Part shown: piece by piece, positions 1 to 9,445 of the stretch
Layout: every line of letters starts with the position of its first letter
Position numbering within the stretch: the first letter of the stretch is position 1
Source: Acidobacteriota bacterium
GTDB lineage: Bacteria; Acidobacteriota; Thermoanaerobaculia; UBA5066
DNA: 64,000 nucleotides
Assembly (NCBI GenBank): GCA_016716715.1
Contig: JADJVE010000005.1
Coordinates: 62,001 to 126,000, forward strand
Direction: 5' to 3'
Program-made: the position numbers and the translations under genes
The notes under the pieces: model-generated
What the model saw: only the letters and a program-made list of their open reading frames with translations
Told to the model about the DNA's origin: nothing
Databases searched by the model: none

Positions 1-427
1 ACGCGGCGGCGGCGATCCGGGCGCGGCGGCGGCCGAACACCCGCCGCGCGAGGAAGAAGAGGGGAACGACGTGCAGGGCGCCGAGAACGGCGGGAAGGGT
101 GGCCGCGACCCGTGTCACCTGCTCCGTCGTCGCGGTGGCGCCGTAGAGGGCTCGCGAGATCCCTCCGGCGAGGAGATCGAACGCGGGCGGCCAGATGAAG
201 ACGCCGCCGTCGGGGTGGTTCAGGTACGGGTCGCGGAACGGGACGCGCGGGAAGTTGCGCGCGACCGAGACCGTGCGCCGGAGATGGCCGTAGCAGTCGG
301 GAGAGAGGAGGCGCCACCCGTGCGCCGTGGCGTCGGGGAACGGCGCGAGCCGGAAGGAAAGGGCGGCGAGGAAGACGAGAGCCACGAAGAACCCGTCCCG
401 GCCGCGGCCACGCGCGCGCGTCTGCAC
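1..427 (-). CDS. GT-C membrane glycosyltransferase, STT3/PglB-like (partial)
   Basis: The 3' end lies beyond the window; about 142 N-terminal residues are visible from a GTG at 427. After a short basic N-terminus comes a hydrophobic stretch (FFVALVFLAALSFRLAP). A luminal loop then reads SPDCYGHLRRTVSVARNFP and RDPYLNHPDGGVFIWPPAFD, and a second hydrophobic helix follows. The pattern of an acidic residue plus YHLR, then DPYxNxPxG and WPPxFD, is typical of oligosaccharyltransferase STT3/PglB-like GT-C enzymes that use a polyprenyl-phosphate-linked donor. The gene is divergent from the glycosyltransferase at 486 and probably belongs to the same surface-glycan locus. It is missed by simple stop-to-stop ORF calls because it runs off the window. 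The family call is good; the substrate is unknown. Confidence 0.72.
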   Translation of the reverse strand, partial: MQTRARGRGRDGFFVALVFLAALSFRLAPFPDATAHGWRLLSPDCYGHLRRTVSVARNFPRVPFRDPYLNHPDGGVFIWPPAFDLLAGGISRALYGATATTEQVTRVAATLPAVLGALHVVPLFFLARRVFGRRRARIAAAA

Positions 428-473
428 GGCGCGAGCGTAACAGCCAGTCCGAGTTCCTTCCGCGCCGGCCCCC

Positions 474-479
474 TACAAT
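474..479 (+). promoter_or_regulatory. -10 hexamer of a probable leaderless promoter
   Basis: TACAAT is followed by six bases and then the ATG at 486. A sigma-70 type start 6-7 bases after the -10 box would place +1 on the A of the start codon. No Shine-Dalgarno sequence precedes the ATG. The same geometry recurs at several gene heads in this window. Confidence 0.5.
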
Positions 480-485
480 CCCGGG

Positions 486-2222
486 ATGCATTCCCCCGGG
501 CCGCTCCGGTTCTGGCTCGGCGCCGCCGCGCTCGGCGTTCTCGGCGTGCTGCTCGTCGCCGACCACGCGCGAAACGACAGCCCGACGATGGACGAGCCGT
601 TCCACACGCTTGCGGCCGCCGAGTACGCGATCGCCGGGACGTACAACGCGAACCTCGAGCATCCACCGCTCGTGAAGCTCCTGTCGGGTTTCGCGGTGCG
701 CGCGGCGGGCGCGCGCCCGCCGCGCATGGACGAGCCCTTCTCGATGCGCACCGCCGAGCAGCCGCGCCCGTTCGCGTTCAGCTCGACGCTGACGCCGGAA
801 CGCCTCTTCGGCGCCGCGCGCGCGCCCGTGGCCGCGCTCTTCTTCGTGCTCGTCCTCGTCGTGGGCGGCGCCGTGCGCCGCTGGGGCGGGAGCGTCGCCG
901 GGCTTCTCGCCGCGGCGCTCGTCGCGCTGGAGCCGAACCTCGTCGCGCACGCGGGAGTCGTCCACACCGATCTCGCGGCGGCGCTCGGGTTCTTCGCGAC
1001 GCTCTCCCTGTGCCTCCTCGCGCTCGAGAAGCGCTCCCTCGCGCTCTGGGCCGGAGCGGGCGCGGCGCTCGGTGCCAGCCTCGCGGCGAAGTTCTCCTGT
1101 GTCCTTCTCGTGCCGATGGTCGCGGTCCTCGCGCTCGTCGGCCTCTTCCGGGAGCGGCGCGCGGCCGCGCGCGAGGGACGGCGTGCGTCCGCCCTCCCCG
1201 CGGTCGGCCTCCTCCTCGCGGGCGCCGTGTCGGCCGCCGTCCTCTTCGGGTGCTATGCCGTGGCGATGCGGAACATGTCCGCGCGCGACGCCGAGGGAGC
1301 CGTCCGCATCTTCCTCGCCTCGCGGGAGGCGCCGCCGGCCACGGTGGAGCGCGTCGTGGCGATCTCCTCGATCTCGAAGCAGGCGGGCCACTACGCGGCC
1401 GGCCTCGCGGGAATCGCGATCCAGAACAGGACCGGCGGCGGTGTGAACTTCCTCTGCGGAAGGCTCTCCGTCGACGGCTTCTGGAACTATTTCTTCGTTG
1501 CCTTTGCGGTGAAGTCGGCCCTCGGCTTCCTCGGGGTCCTCGGTGCGGCCGTCGTCCTCGCGGCGGTGAAGCGCGACCGCCTCACGCTCATCTTCTGGGC
1601 GCTCGTCCTGCCGGTCGCCTACCTCTTCCTGACGGGCATGGCGACGTCGTACAACATCGGGATCCGCCACATGCTCCCGGTGTATCCGCTCCTCGCAGCG
1701 GCGGCGGTCCTCGCCGTCTTCCGCGCGCTGCCCCCCCGCGCCGCGGCCGCGGTGCTCACGGCCGGCGTCGCGATCCAGGCCGCCGAGATTCTCGCGGTCC
1801 ACCCGCACGAGCTCTCGTTCTTCAACGCGGCCGCGGGCGGCCCGGCGCACGGGGCCGCGTGGCTGAACGACTCGAACCTCGACTGGGGGCAGGACCTCGC
1901 GCGCGTCGCGGCGCGGCTTAAGGCGCGCGGGGAGGACGCGGGGACGACGATCGCCTACTTCGGCGGGGCGGATCCCGCGTACTACCTCCCGAAGGCGCGA
2001 CCGTTCGAGGGCCCCCTCGACCCGCTCGCGCCCGGCCGGTACGCCGTGTCGGAGTTCATCCGGTGCTGCGGGCCGGAGGCCATGGCCTTCCACGGCGACG
2101 CCTCCGGCGCGGCCGGCTTCGAGCGTCTCCGCCGCGCGCTGAAGGAGCGCGGCACGCCGCTCGCGCGCGAAGGGATGGGATACTCCGTCATCCTCTGGGA
2201 GCTGAAGGAAAAGAGCCCGTGA
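486..2222 (+). CDS. GT-C glycosyltransferase, family 39 (PMT/ArnT)-like membrane protein
   Basis: 578 residues with about a dozen predicted membrane helices. The first periplasmic loop contains DSPTMDEPFHTLAAAEYAI and NLEHPPLVKLLSG. The MDEPxH and EHPP motifs carry the acidic pair that defines phospholipid-carrier-dependent GT39-like enzymes. Near the C-terminus NDSNLDWGQDL and AYFGGADPAYYLP are typical of the bacterial branch annotated as GT39 or ArnT-like. The enzyme should move a sugar from a polyprenyl-phosphate donor to a periplasmic acceptor. It shares a GTGA overlap with the GT2-methyltransferase gene that could make that donor. The ATG is placed by the TACAAT box six bases upstream. 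Acceptor and sugar cannot be read from sequence. Confidence 0.8.
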   Translation: MHSPGPLRFWLGAAALGVLGVLLVADHARNDSPTMDEPFHTLAAAEYAIAGTYNANLEHPPLVKLLSGFAVRAAGARPPRMDEPFSMRTAEQPRPFAFSSTLTPERLFGAARAPVAALFFVLVLVVGGAVRRWGGSVAGLLAAALVALEPNLVAHAGVVHTDLAAALGFFATLSLCLLALEKRSLALWAGAGAALGASLAAKFSCVLLVPMVAVLALVGLFRERRAAAREGRRASALPAVGLLLAGAVSAAVLFGCYAVAMRNMSARDAEGAVRIFLASREAPPATVERVVAISSISKQAGHYAAGLAGIAIQNRTGGGVNFLCGRLSVDGFWNYFFVAFAVKSALGFLGVLGAAVVLAAVKRDRLTLIFWALVLPVAYLFLTGMATSYNIGIRHMLPVYPLLAAAAVLAVFRALPPRAAAAVLTAGVAIQAAEILAVHPHELSFFNAAAGGPAHGAAWLNDSNLDWGQDLARVAARLKARGEDAGTTIAYFGGADPAYYLPKARPFEGPLDPLAPGRYAVSEFIRCCGPEAMAFHGDASGAAGFERLRRALKERGTPLAREGMGYSVILWELKEKSP

Positions 2223-3622
2223 AACTCTCGATCGTGATGCCGGCCTACAACGAAAAGAAGACGATCCGCGAGATCGTCGCGCGGGTCCAGGCCGTGGACC
2301 TCGGCGCCCTCGAGCGCGAGATCGTGATCGTCGACGACGGTTCGAAGGACGGGACGCGCGACATCCTGCGCGAAATGGACGGCACGGGCGGCGTGAAGGT
2401 CGTCCTGCAGCCGCACAACATGGGGAAGGGCGCGGCCGTGTGGGCGGGCATGAAGGCCTCCACCGGCGACATCGTGATCATCCAGGACGCGGACCTCGAG
2501 TACGACCCGCGCGAGTACCCCGTCGTCCTCGGCCCGATCCTCAAGGGCGAAGCCGACATCGTCTACGGCTCGCGCTTCCTCGGCCATCCGGGCGGGCACC
2601 GCGTCCTCTACTTCTGGCACACGGTCGGGAACCGCGTTCTGACCTTGATGTCCAACGCGTTCACGAACCTCAACCTCACGGACATGGAGACCTGCTACAA
2701 GGCCATGCGCCGCGAGATCGTGGACCGGCTGGACCTCCGGTCCCAGCGCTTCGGGATCGAGCCCGAGATCACCTGCAAGGTCTCCCGCATGCGCGCGCGC
2801 ATCTTCGAAGTGCCGATCTCGTACCACGGCCGCACGTACGAGGAAGGCAAGAAGATCGGCATCAAGGACGGGTTTCAGGCCGTCTGGACCATCCTCAAGT
2901 ACTTCCGGTGGGAGGCGCCCGAGGGCGACGTCGGCGCGATCACGCTCCGCCGCATGGAAGGGCTCTCCGTCTACAACAAGTGGCTGCACGACCGCTTCGA
3001 CGCGTGGCTCGGAAGCCGCGTGCTCGAGGTCGGCTCCGGCGTCGGGAACCAGACCCGGTTCTTCGCGGACAAGGAACGCGTCGTCGCCTCCGACATCGAA
3101 CCGCACTACGTCGGCGAGCTGAAGGCGAAGTTCGAGGGCCGCGCGAACGTCCGCGTCGCGTCGTTTCGCTTCCCGCTCACGGACGGGGACGTCCGCGACC
3201 TCGCCTCCGAGCGCATCGACACGATCGTCTGCCTGAACGTCCTCGAGCACATCGAGGACGACGCGGCGACGCTGCGCGACTTCGCACGCGTCCTGCCCTC
3301 CGGCGGGCACCTCGCGCTCCTCGTCCCCTCGCTCCCGGCGCTCTACGGCACGCTCGACGAGGCGCTGCGGCACTACCGCCGGTACGAGAAGGCCGGCCTC
3401 CAGAGGCTCGTGGCCGAGGCCGGGTTCGCCGTCGAGAAGATCCGCTACCTGAACCGGCCGGGCGTCTTCGGCTGGTGGCTGAACTCGCGCGTCCTCCGCC
3501 GGCGGGTCCTTCCGCGCCAGCAGCTCGGCGTGTTCCGCTGGCTCATGCCGCTCCTCAGGGCCGAGGAGGACGCGGAGCCGTCCTTCGGGATGTCGCTCCT
3601 CGTCCTCGCCCGGAAGCCCTGA
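2219..3622 (+). CDS. Fusion of DPM-like GT2 glycosyltransferase and class I methyltransferase
   Basis: 467 residues from a GTG that overlaps the upstream stop by four bases. The first ~240 residues are a GT2 enzyme of the polyprenyl-phosphate mannosyl/glucosyl transferase type: SIVMPAYNEKKTI, IVDDGSKDGT (residues 37-46), a DxD in QDADLEYDP (D90, D92) and the acceptor-loop region TDMETCYKAM. From about residue 268 a SAM-dependent methyltransferase begins with LEVGSGVGNQTRFF, followed by CLNVLEHIEDD and a C-terminal LPALYGTLDEALRHYRRY. GT2 enzymes of this class make polyprenyl-phosphate sugars, the donors for the neighbouring GT-C proteins. The methyltransferase half may modify a glycan or the carrier. 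No membrane helix is evident, so it is probably cytosolic or peripheral. Confidence 0.85.
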   Translation: MKLSIVMPAYNEKKTIREIVARVQAVDLGALEREIVIVDDGSKDGTRDILREMDGTGGVKVVLQPHNMGKGAAVWAGMKASTGDIVIIQDADLEYDPREYPVVLGPILKGEADIVYGSRFLGHPGGHRVLYFWHTVGNRVLTLMSNAFTNLNLTDMETCYKAMRREIVDRLDLRSQRFGIEPEITCKVSRMRARIFEVPISYHGRTYEEGKKIGIKDGFQAVWTILKYFRWEAPEGDVGAITLRRMEGLSVYNKWLHDRFDAWLGSRVLEVGSGVGNQTRFFADKERVVASDIEPHYVGELKAKFEGRANVRVASFRFPLTDGDVRDLASERIDTIVCLNVLEHIEDDAATLRDFARVLPSGGHLALLVPSLPALYGTLDEALRHYRRYEKAGLQRLVAEAGFAVEKIRYLNRPGVFGWWLNSRVLRRRVLPRQQLGVFRWLMPLLRAEEDAEPSFGMSLLVLARKP

Positions 3623-3627
3623 CGCCC

Positions 3628-5866
3628 ATGGCGGCGGGACCGGCCAGAGCCTCCCGGCTGCCGAGCGCCGCGGCCCTCGCCGTCGTTCTCGCCGCGTTCG
3701 CCGTCCGCTTTCACGACTTTCTCCTCGGCGGAACGCTCTACCGCCGGGACGCAGGCTTCTTCTTCGTGCCGTGGCGCAGCGTCGTCGAGCGGCTCCTCCG
3801 CGCGGGCGAATGGCCGGTCTGGAACGACTGGATGTCCGGCGGGCGGCCTCTCGCGGCGGACCCGAACGCAGCCGCCTTCTGGCCGCTCTCGCCGCTGGTC
3901 GCGCTCCTCGGGCCGACGGGCCTCTCGCTGGCGAACTCGGCGCTCGTTCTCGTCCTGTTCTTCTGGGCGCTGCGCCGGCTCGGCCTGTCGGCGCCGGGCT
4001 CCGCGGCGGGAGCGCTCGTGCTTCTCTTCTCCGGGGTCTTCCAGTCGCTGCCCGGCTTCTTCGGGATGGCCGCGGCCGCCGCGCCGCTGCCCCTCGCGTT
4101 CGCCCAGCTGCCGCGCCTCGCCGGAGGCGATTCCGGAGCGCGCCGCCGCGCCCTCGCCTTCTGCGCTCTCGCGTTCGGTCTCTCGGCGCTCGGCGGCGAG
4201 CCCGCCGCGACCCTGATCGGCGCGGCCGCCTTCGGATCCCTCGCGCTGGCAGCGTCCGCCCGCAGGCGGGCGGTCCCCGCGGCCGCCGGCGCCCTCGCGC
4301 TCGGCCTCGCGCTGGCGGCGGTGCAGGTCCTCCCCGCGGCGGCCGAGGTCGCGCGCTCGGCGCGGGCGTCCGAAATGCGGCCGGAGCACGGCGCGCTCTT
4401 CTGGTCCGTGCGTCCTGCGCGAGTCCTGACGCTTCTCGAACCGCGCCTGACGGGCGACGCGGCAGAGGGCCCCCATTGGGGCGCGGCGACATTCGACGCT
4501 TCCGGGCCGTACTTCGACGACCTGGCGCTCGGCGTCCTGCCGCTTCTCTTCGCGGCGGCCGCGTGGCGTGACCGGCGCGGCCGCGCGGCGCTGCTCGTCG
4601 CGGGCGGCGCGGCGGTCCTGTCGTTCGGGCGATTTCTTCCGGGCTACGGCGCAATCGCGTCCGCGCTTCTCGTCCGTGCGCTACCCGGAGAAGTGGTGGC
4701 TCCTCGCGACGTTCGCGCTGGCGGCGGCGGCGGCGGTCGGGGTGGACGCGGTCTTCTCCGGGGATGCGGAGGTTCGGGAGAGGGCGAGAAAGGCTTTGCT
4801 TCGGACCGCTCTGGTGATGGCTCTCGTATGCGGCGCGCTCTGCGCTTTGGCGTTCGGCGCTGAAGAGCTTCTTAGAAAGGTGTTGTGGGGTCTCGGCCTC
4901 GGCGCCGGCGACGCGTCTGGCGCGGCGGTGGCTGGCGTGCTCCGGACTCCACTGCTCGCGGGAACCGCGACGCTGGTCGTGTGCGCCGGCGGCTTCTTTC
5001 TCCTCTCCTCCTCCCTCTCCGCCCCCCTCTTCACCTTCAAAGAAAATCTTCTTTTCCCGATTCTCCTCGCGAGCCTTCTCGGCATCCTCTTCCTCGGCGA
5101 CGCGGCGCGCCGCGTCGCCGGGACGTGCCCCGCGGGGCCGGCGGATCTCTATCGCAAGGAGACGCCCGAGGTCGCGCTCGTGCGCGCGCAGGCGGGCGGC
5201 GGCCGTTTCTACGACGACGGCGCGGACGACCGCGCGACCGTCGTTCGGCGCACGCTGGAGGCAGGCGGGCTCGACCTCCTGCGGCCCGCGACCGGGACGG
5301 TGTTCGGGATCCGGTACCTCGGCGACAACGACGTGGACCGCCTGACCGCGGCTCCGGCCGTCCGCTGGACCGCCGCTCTCGCAAGGTTGCCGTGGGGCGA
5401 GGAGAAGTCCCGCATCCTCCGCTCCGCCGGAGTCTCCGTCGTCCGGACGGCGTCGCCCGGCCCGGATCCCGCCGCGACGGAGGAGATCGGCCGCGCGGGA
5501 TCGGACCGTCTCGTCCGGATCGCCGGCGCGCGGCCGGAATTCGCGCTGCTGCCCGAGGGCGAGGCGGGCTCGGTGCTCGTCATCGAGCGGCGGCCCTCGC
5601 GCGTCGTCCTCCGCGCCGACGTGACGCTTCCGTCCGCGACGCTCTGGATCGGCCGGACGTTCGACCCCAACTGGCGCGCGCGCGCGGACGGCCGGGAGCT
5701 CGCGCTGAACGCGGCGGACGGATGGCGCATGGAAGCGAAGCTCGCGAAGGGCGTCCACGACGTGACGCTCAGCTATGCAAACCCGCTCTTCGGCATTGGA
5801 GCCGCCGTCTCGCTCGCCGGTCTCGCCGCCGCGGTCGCGCTCGTGAGGGCGGGGAGGCCCGCGTGA
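3628..5866 (+). CDS. YfhO-like GT-C membrane protein, interrupted by a frameshift near 4670
   Basis: The reading frame opens at ATG 3628 (MAAGPARASRLPSAA...) with YRRDAGFFFVPWRSVVERLL and WPVWNDWMSGGRPLAADPNAAAFWPLSPL, a hallmark of YfhO-type membrane proteins. It runs coherently to about 4670 (LSFGRFLPGYGAIA), then loses sense. From about 4675 a frame one base on continues with SSVRYPEKWWLLATFALA, the family's RYPEKW motif, and runs to TGA 5864-5866 with a C-terminal beta-rich domain (FDPNWRARADGREL). The intact protein would be about 745 residues. One extra base or two missing bases near 4665-4675 explains the break. It may be an assembly error or a real mutation. Family members are implicated in glycosylating surface polymers. 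Two copies of the low-GC repeat lie in its second half. Confidence 0.75.
4862..4890 (+). repeat. Dispersed low-GC repeat, copy 1
   Basis: Core CTTCTTAGAAAGGTG inside the YfhO-like gene, where it encodes EELLRKVLW. It uses codons such as AGA that are rare in the surrounding sequence. Confidence 0.45.
5022..5057 (-). repeat. Dispersed low-GC repeat, copy 2
   Basis: On the minus strand the core reads GATTTTCTTTGAAGGTGAAG and is followed by a G-rich tail. It lies inside the same YfhO-like gene (FTFKENLLF), in the opposite orientation to copy 1. It closely matches the copy at 26543-26580. Confidence 0.55.
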
Positions 5867-7980
5867 AATTGCGACGCGCTGCGCTTCTCCTCGGGGCAAT
5901 CCTTCTCGCGTGGGTGCCGTACCGCGCGTTCTTCGGGAGCGACGTGCCCGTCGGCCGCGACCTGCTCTTCTTCTTCTATCCGCTCAAGGCGCACCTCGCC
6001 GAGGGGTTGTCGCGCGGAGAGCTCCCGTGGGTGGACCGCTTCCGGTGGGGCGGCGCGCCGCTGCTCGGGGGCCCGTCGGCGGCGCCCTTCGACCCCGCGA
6101 ACCTTCTTTTTCTCGCGCTGCCCCTCGGCACGGCAATGAAGGCGTGGATGCTCCTCCACCTCGCGGCGCTCGTCGCGGGTTTCGCCGCATTCGCGCGACG
6201 GCTGGGTCTCGCGTCGGCGCCGGCGGCGCTCGCCGGCCTCGTATTCGCTCTCGCGGGGACGACCGTCTCCGTCGTGCCGTTCCCGCCGACGCTGTCGGCG
6301 CTCTCGGTCCTTCCGTGGTTCGCGGCGTTCGTTCTCGACACCGTGCGCGCTCCGTCGGCCCGGAACGCCGCGAAGACCGGCGCGGCAGCCGCACTGCTCG
6401 CCGTTGCGTCGGCTCCCGAGTTCCTCCTCTACGGGGCCGCCGTCGCGGCGATGCTCGTCGCGGCGGCCCCGCCCGAGCCGTCGCCCCCTGAGCCCTTACG
6501 TGGCGTCGCGACCCCGCGGCGCGGCCGCGCTCTCGCGGCGCTGGCGGCCGCGGCGGTCCTCGCGGCCGGCCTTTCGGCCGTCGCGCTCGTGCCGGCCGCC
6601 GCCACGGCCGCGCGCAGCATTCGCGGCCCCGGTGGCGGCATGTCCGAGGGCGCCGCGGCGATCGAGCCGCTCGAGCCGGCGCGCCTGAGGGAGTTCCTCG
6701 CCGACGGGCTCGTGGCGGACTGGACGCGCGTTTCCACCGCTCGCGGCGCCACCCACTACCCGTACCTCCCGTCGCTGACGCCCGGGCGCGTCGCGTGGCT
6801 CCTCGTCCTTCTCGGGCTCGCGCGGCGGGGTCCCCTGCGCGTCGCTTCGACCGTGCTCGTAGCCGCCGGCGTTCTCCTCGCCATGGCGGGGGCGACGCCG
6901 GTGTTCCACCTCGCGGTGAAGGCGCTGCCGTTCTTCGCGTCGCTCCGCTTTCCCGAGCGCCATGCGACGCTCGCGGGCTTCGGGCTCGCGACGCTTGCGG
7001 CGCTCGGGCTTGCGCGGCTCGACGCGACGCTTTCCCCGCGGGCGCGCCGCATCGTCCTGCCGCTTCTCGCGCTCGCGGTGCTCGTCGACCGCGAGCCGAT
7101 GGCCCGCGGGCTCTCGCCCGTGGAGAACGAATCCGTCCTGTCGCGGCCCCCCGCGCTTCTCGAGCGCCTTACGCCTCCCGCCGGCGACGCGCCGCCGCCG
7201 CGCATCTTTCACCGGGATCTCTACGCCCCCGTTCCGGTCTACGACACGCAGGACCTCGCGGCCTCGGGCCGCACGGCGCGGGCGTCGCTGCTCCCCGGAT
7301 ACGCCTCGCTCTTCGGCGCCGGCTACGTTTTCGAGAAGGACTACGACCTGTCGCTGTCGGTCGAGGTCTTCGAGTGGATGCGCCTCCTCGGCCGCGCGGT
7401 CCCGACGCCGGATCCCCTCCCGCTCCGGATCGTTCGCTCTGCGGGCGCCTCCGCGGTCCTCGCGAGCGAGCGCGGGGCGGACGGGCGTTACCGGCCGCGT
7501 CTGCTGCGGATCGCGGACCCGCTGCCGCCGTTCCGGTTCGCGTCGCGCGTCGTGGCCTCGAACGACGCCCCTGCCGTGTTCAGGCGGTTTCTCGAAGACG
7601 GCGCCGACGCCGCAACGGCGTACGTCGACGCCGCGCTGCCGGGGTTTCCGGACGCGCCCGGCGCGGGCCGCATCCTCGGGCTCCGGGACAGGCCCTCGGG
7701 CCTCTCGGTGGACGTCGAGGTCGACGGTCCGGGCGAGGCGTTCCTGATGCTCTGGCGCCTGCGAGAGGCGGTCGAGGACGCGACGCTCGACGGGCGCCGG
7801 GCCGCCGTCGTTCCGATGGCGTTCGGCTTCGCGGGAGCCCGGATTCCCCCCGGCCGGCACGTGCTCGCGTTGCGGCCGGAGACGCGCTGGGTGAAGATAG
7901 GGGCGTTGGTCACCGCGGCGACGGCCGCCGCCCTGGCGCTCGCCTGGGCTCTTCGCCGCCTCGGCCCCGCCGCCGCATGA
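5863..7980 (+). CDS. YfhO-like GT-C membrane protein
   Basis: 705 residues from a GTG overlapping the previous stop by four bases. The N-terminus has a signal-anchor, then GRDLLFFFYPLKAHLAEGLSRGELPWVDRFRWGGAPLLGGPSAAPFDPANLLF, the YfhO signature loop. Many helices follow, with FFASLRFPERHATLAGFG in the middle matching the family's RYPEKW region. The C-terminal ~250 residues are soluble and end in a single helix. It is paralogous to the preceding gene and to the one at 54740. YfhO-family proteins are linked to glycosylation of lipoteichoic acid or other surface polymers in Firmicutes. Here the role is inferred only from the glycosyltransferase context. Confidence 0.8.
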   Translation: MKLRRAALLLGAILLAWVPYRAFFGSDVPVGRDLLFFFYPLKAHLAEGLSRGELPWVDRFRWGGAPLLGGPSAAPFDPANLLFLALPLGTAMKAWMLLHLAALVAGFAAFARRLGLASAPAALAGLVFALAGTTVSVVPFPPTLSALSVLPWFAAFVLDTVRAPSARNAAKTGAAAALLAVASAPEFLLYGAAVAAMLVAAAPPEPSPPEPLRGVATPRRGRALAALAAAAVLAAGLSAVALVPAAATAARSIRGPGGGMSEGAAAIEPLEPARLREFLADGLVADWTRVSTARGATHYPYLPSLTPGRVAWLLVLLGLARRGPLRVASTVLVAAGVLLAMAGATPVFHLAVKALPFFASLRFPERHATLAGFGLATLAALGLARLDATLSPRARRIVLPLLALAVLVDREPMARGLSPVENESVLSRPPALLERLTPPAGDAPPPRIFHRDLYAPVPVYDTQDLAASGRTARASLLPGYASLFGAGYVFEKDYDLSLSVEVFEWMRLLGRAVPTPDPLPLRIVRSAGASAVLASERGADGRYRPRLLRIADPLPPFRFASRVVASNDAPAVFRRFLEDGADAATAYVDAALPGFPDAPGAGRILGLRDRPSGLSVDVEVDGPGEAFLMLWRLREAVEDATLDGRRAAVVPMAFGFAGARIPPGRHVLALRPETRWVKIGALVTAATAAALALAWALRRLGPAAA

Positions 7981-9410
7981 GTCCGCTTTCGCGCAATACC
8001 CGGCGCCGTCTGGCGCTTTACGGCGTGGGCGCCGCCGTGGCCGCGGCCGTCTGGCTGCTGCCGCGCGTCCTCCTGTGGAGCCAGCGGGGTGCTCCGGTCC
8101 GGCGCCTCGACCTCGAGGCGGCCGCCGCGATGGAGAGGCCCGAGGTGAAGCTGCTCGTCGAGATCCTGCGCCTCGACAGCTCGAACCCTCCCGGGATCAC
8201 GCGGCCCGTGGTCGACGTCTTCGCGCGGGAGCTCGGCTGTGCGGGGATCCCGTACGTCCTGACGGGCGGTGACCCCCTGCGCCCGATTCTCGTGGCCCGT
8301 CTCTCGGGCCGGCGCCGCGGGGAGGCGCTGGCTCTCCTCGCGCACGCCGACGTCGTCCTGGCCGGCGACCCCGCCGTGTGGGTGAAGCCGCCGTTCGCCG
8401 GGGAGCGCGGGGACAAGGAGTACGCCTCGAACCTCATCGGGCGCGGCGTCCTCGACATGAAGGGGCAGGCGGTCGCGAACCTCCTCGCGCTCACGGCGCT
8501 TGCGCGGTCCGGCATCACACCCGCGCGCGACGTCGTGTTCGTACTGGAGTCCGGGGAGGAGTCCTACGACCAGATGCTCGGGTTCGGGTGGCTGCTCGCG
8601 AATCGCCCCGACCTCGTCGCGGGCGTCACGGACGTCTTCAACGAGGGCGGCGTCAACGAGGTGAACAAGACCGAGATCGAGAGGTTCGGCGTCGAGGTCA
8701 TGCAGAAGGCGATCCTCTCCGTGGACGTCCTTGCGGCCGAAAAGGGTCCGCTCGAGGACCTCGCGGCCGTCGTGAAAGCGCGGGACGAAGCCGAGCCGCT
8801 GAAAGTGGTCGCGGCGGTCCGGGAATTCCTGCGGTTCGTCGCGCCCTCCCGCTCGGACGTCTGGGGCCGCCGGATGCTCGACGACCCCTCGAAGATCGGA
8901 CCCGGGACCGAGTTCTGGAAGGTCGTGCCCGAGGTCTACCGCTCGCTCCTGAAGGACATGGCGTACACGGGCCGCATCGCAGAACGGCCCGAAGGGGGCT
9001 TCTCGATGCGCCTCGTGCGCACGCTGCTCCCGGGCTCGTCCGTCGCGGCCGCCGAGGCGGAGCTGGACGGCTGGCTCCTCGCGCGGCGCCTCACGAAGCG
9101 CATCGTCCTCAGGACCGACGACTGCTTCGCGACTCCGGCCGAAGGTCCGGCCTGGCGCGCCGTGACGGAGGTGTTCGCGTTGGATCCGGTCCGGGTGCCG
9201 GTCGGGCCCTACGTCCTGTCCGGCCAGTACACGTCGAGCTCGTTCCTCAGGGCCCGCGGGCTGCGCGCCTTCGGCGTCTCGCCCTTCGCCGTGGGCTACT
9301 TCGACGCCAGTTCGATCCACCACGACAACGAGCGGATCGTGGTCCCGTTCTATCTCGATGGGCTCGAGCGGATGAAGCGCATCCTGTTCGAGTTCGCGAC
9401 CGCGCCCTGA
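7977..9410 (+). CDS. M20-family metallopeptidase with N-terminal membrane anchor
   Basis: 477 residues, ATGA overlap with the YfhO-like gene. Residues ~12-33 form a hydrophobic anchor, which suggests an envelope location. The M20 metal site is visible: HADVV (H123, D125), GRGVLDMKG (D160), the catalytic and ligand glutamates in ESGEES (E194, E195), and a C-terminal histidine in SSIHHDNERI. Family members cut dipeptides, acylated amino acids or carboxypeptidase substrates using two zinc ions. The gene is the last in the run that begins at 486. Its link to glycan synthesis is unclear and may be only co-transcription. Confidence 0.85.
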   Translation: MSPLSRNTRRRLALYGVGAAVAAAVWLLPRVLLWSQRGAPVRRLDLEAAAAMERPEVKLLVEILRLDSSNPPGITRPVVDVFARELGCAGIPYVLTGGDPLRPILVARLSGRRRGEALALLAHADVVLAGDPAVWVKPPFAGERGDKEYASNLIGRGVLDMKGQAVANLLALTALARSGITPARDVVFVLESGEESYDQMLGFGWLLANRPDLVAGVTDVFNEGGVNEVNKTEIERFGVEVMQKAILSVDVLAAEKGPLEDLAAVVKARDEAEPLKVVAAVREFLRFVAPSRSDVWGRRMLDDPSKIGPGTEFWKVVPEVYRSLLKDMAYTGRIAERPEGGFSMRLVRTLLPGSSVAAAEAELDGWLLARRLTKRIVLRTDDCFATPAEGPAWRAVTEVFALDPVRVPVGPYVLSGQYTSSSFLRARGLRAFGVSPFAVGYFDASSIHHDNERIVVPFYLDGLERMKRILFEFATAP

Positions 9411-9422
9411 GAGCCCGGCTGC

Positions 9423-9428
9423 TACACT
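9423..9428 (+). promoter_or_regulatory. Possible -10 box for the ArsC-like selenoprotein gene
   Basis: TACACT lies 17 bases before the GTG at 9446. Between them is a good Shine-Dalgarno stretch, GGAGGGG at 9437-9443. Unlike other gene heads in the window, this transcript would have a short leader. Confidence 0.35.
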
Positions 9429-9445
9429 TTGGGGCCGGAGGGGCC

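Noticed and set aside
1982..5899. Long minus-strand frame (~1305 codons) opposite the glycosyltransferase genes
   Set aside because: Composition is Arg/Ala/Glu-rich without domain motifs, and it is antisense to genes with clear family motifs. It is a shadow frame of GC-rich coding DNA.
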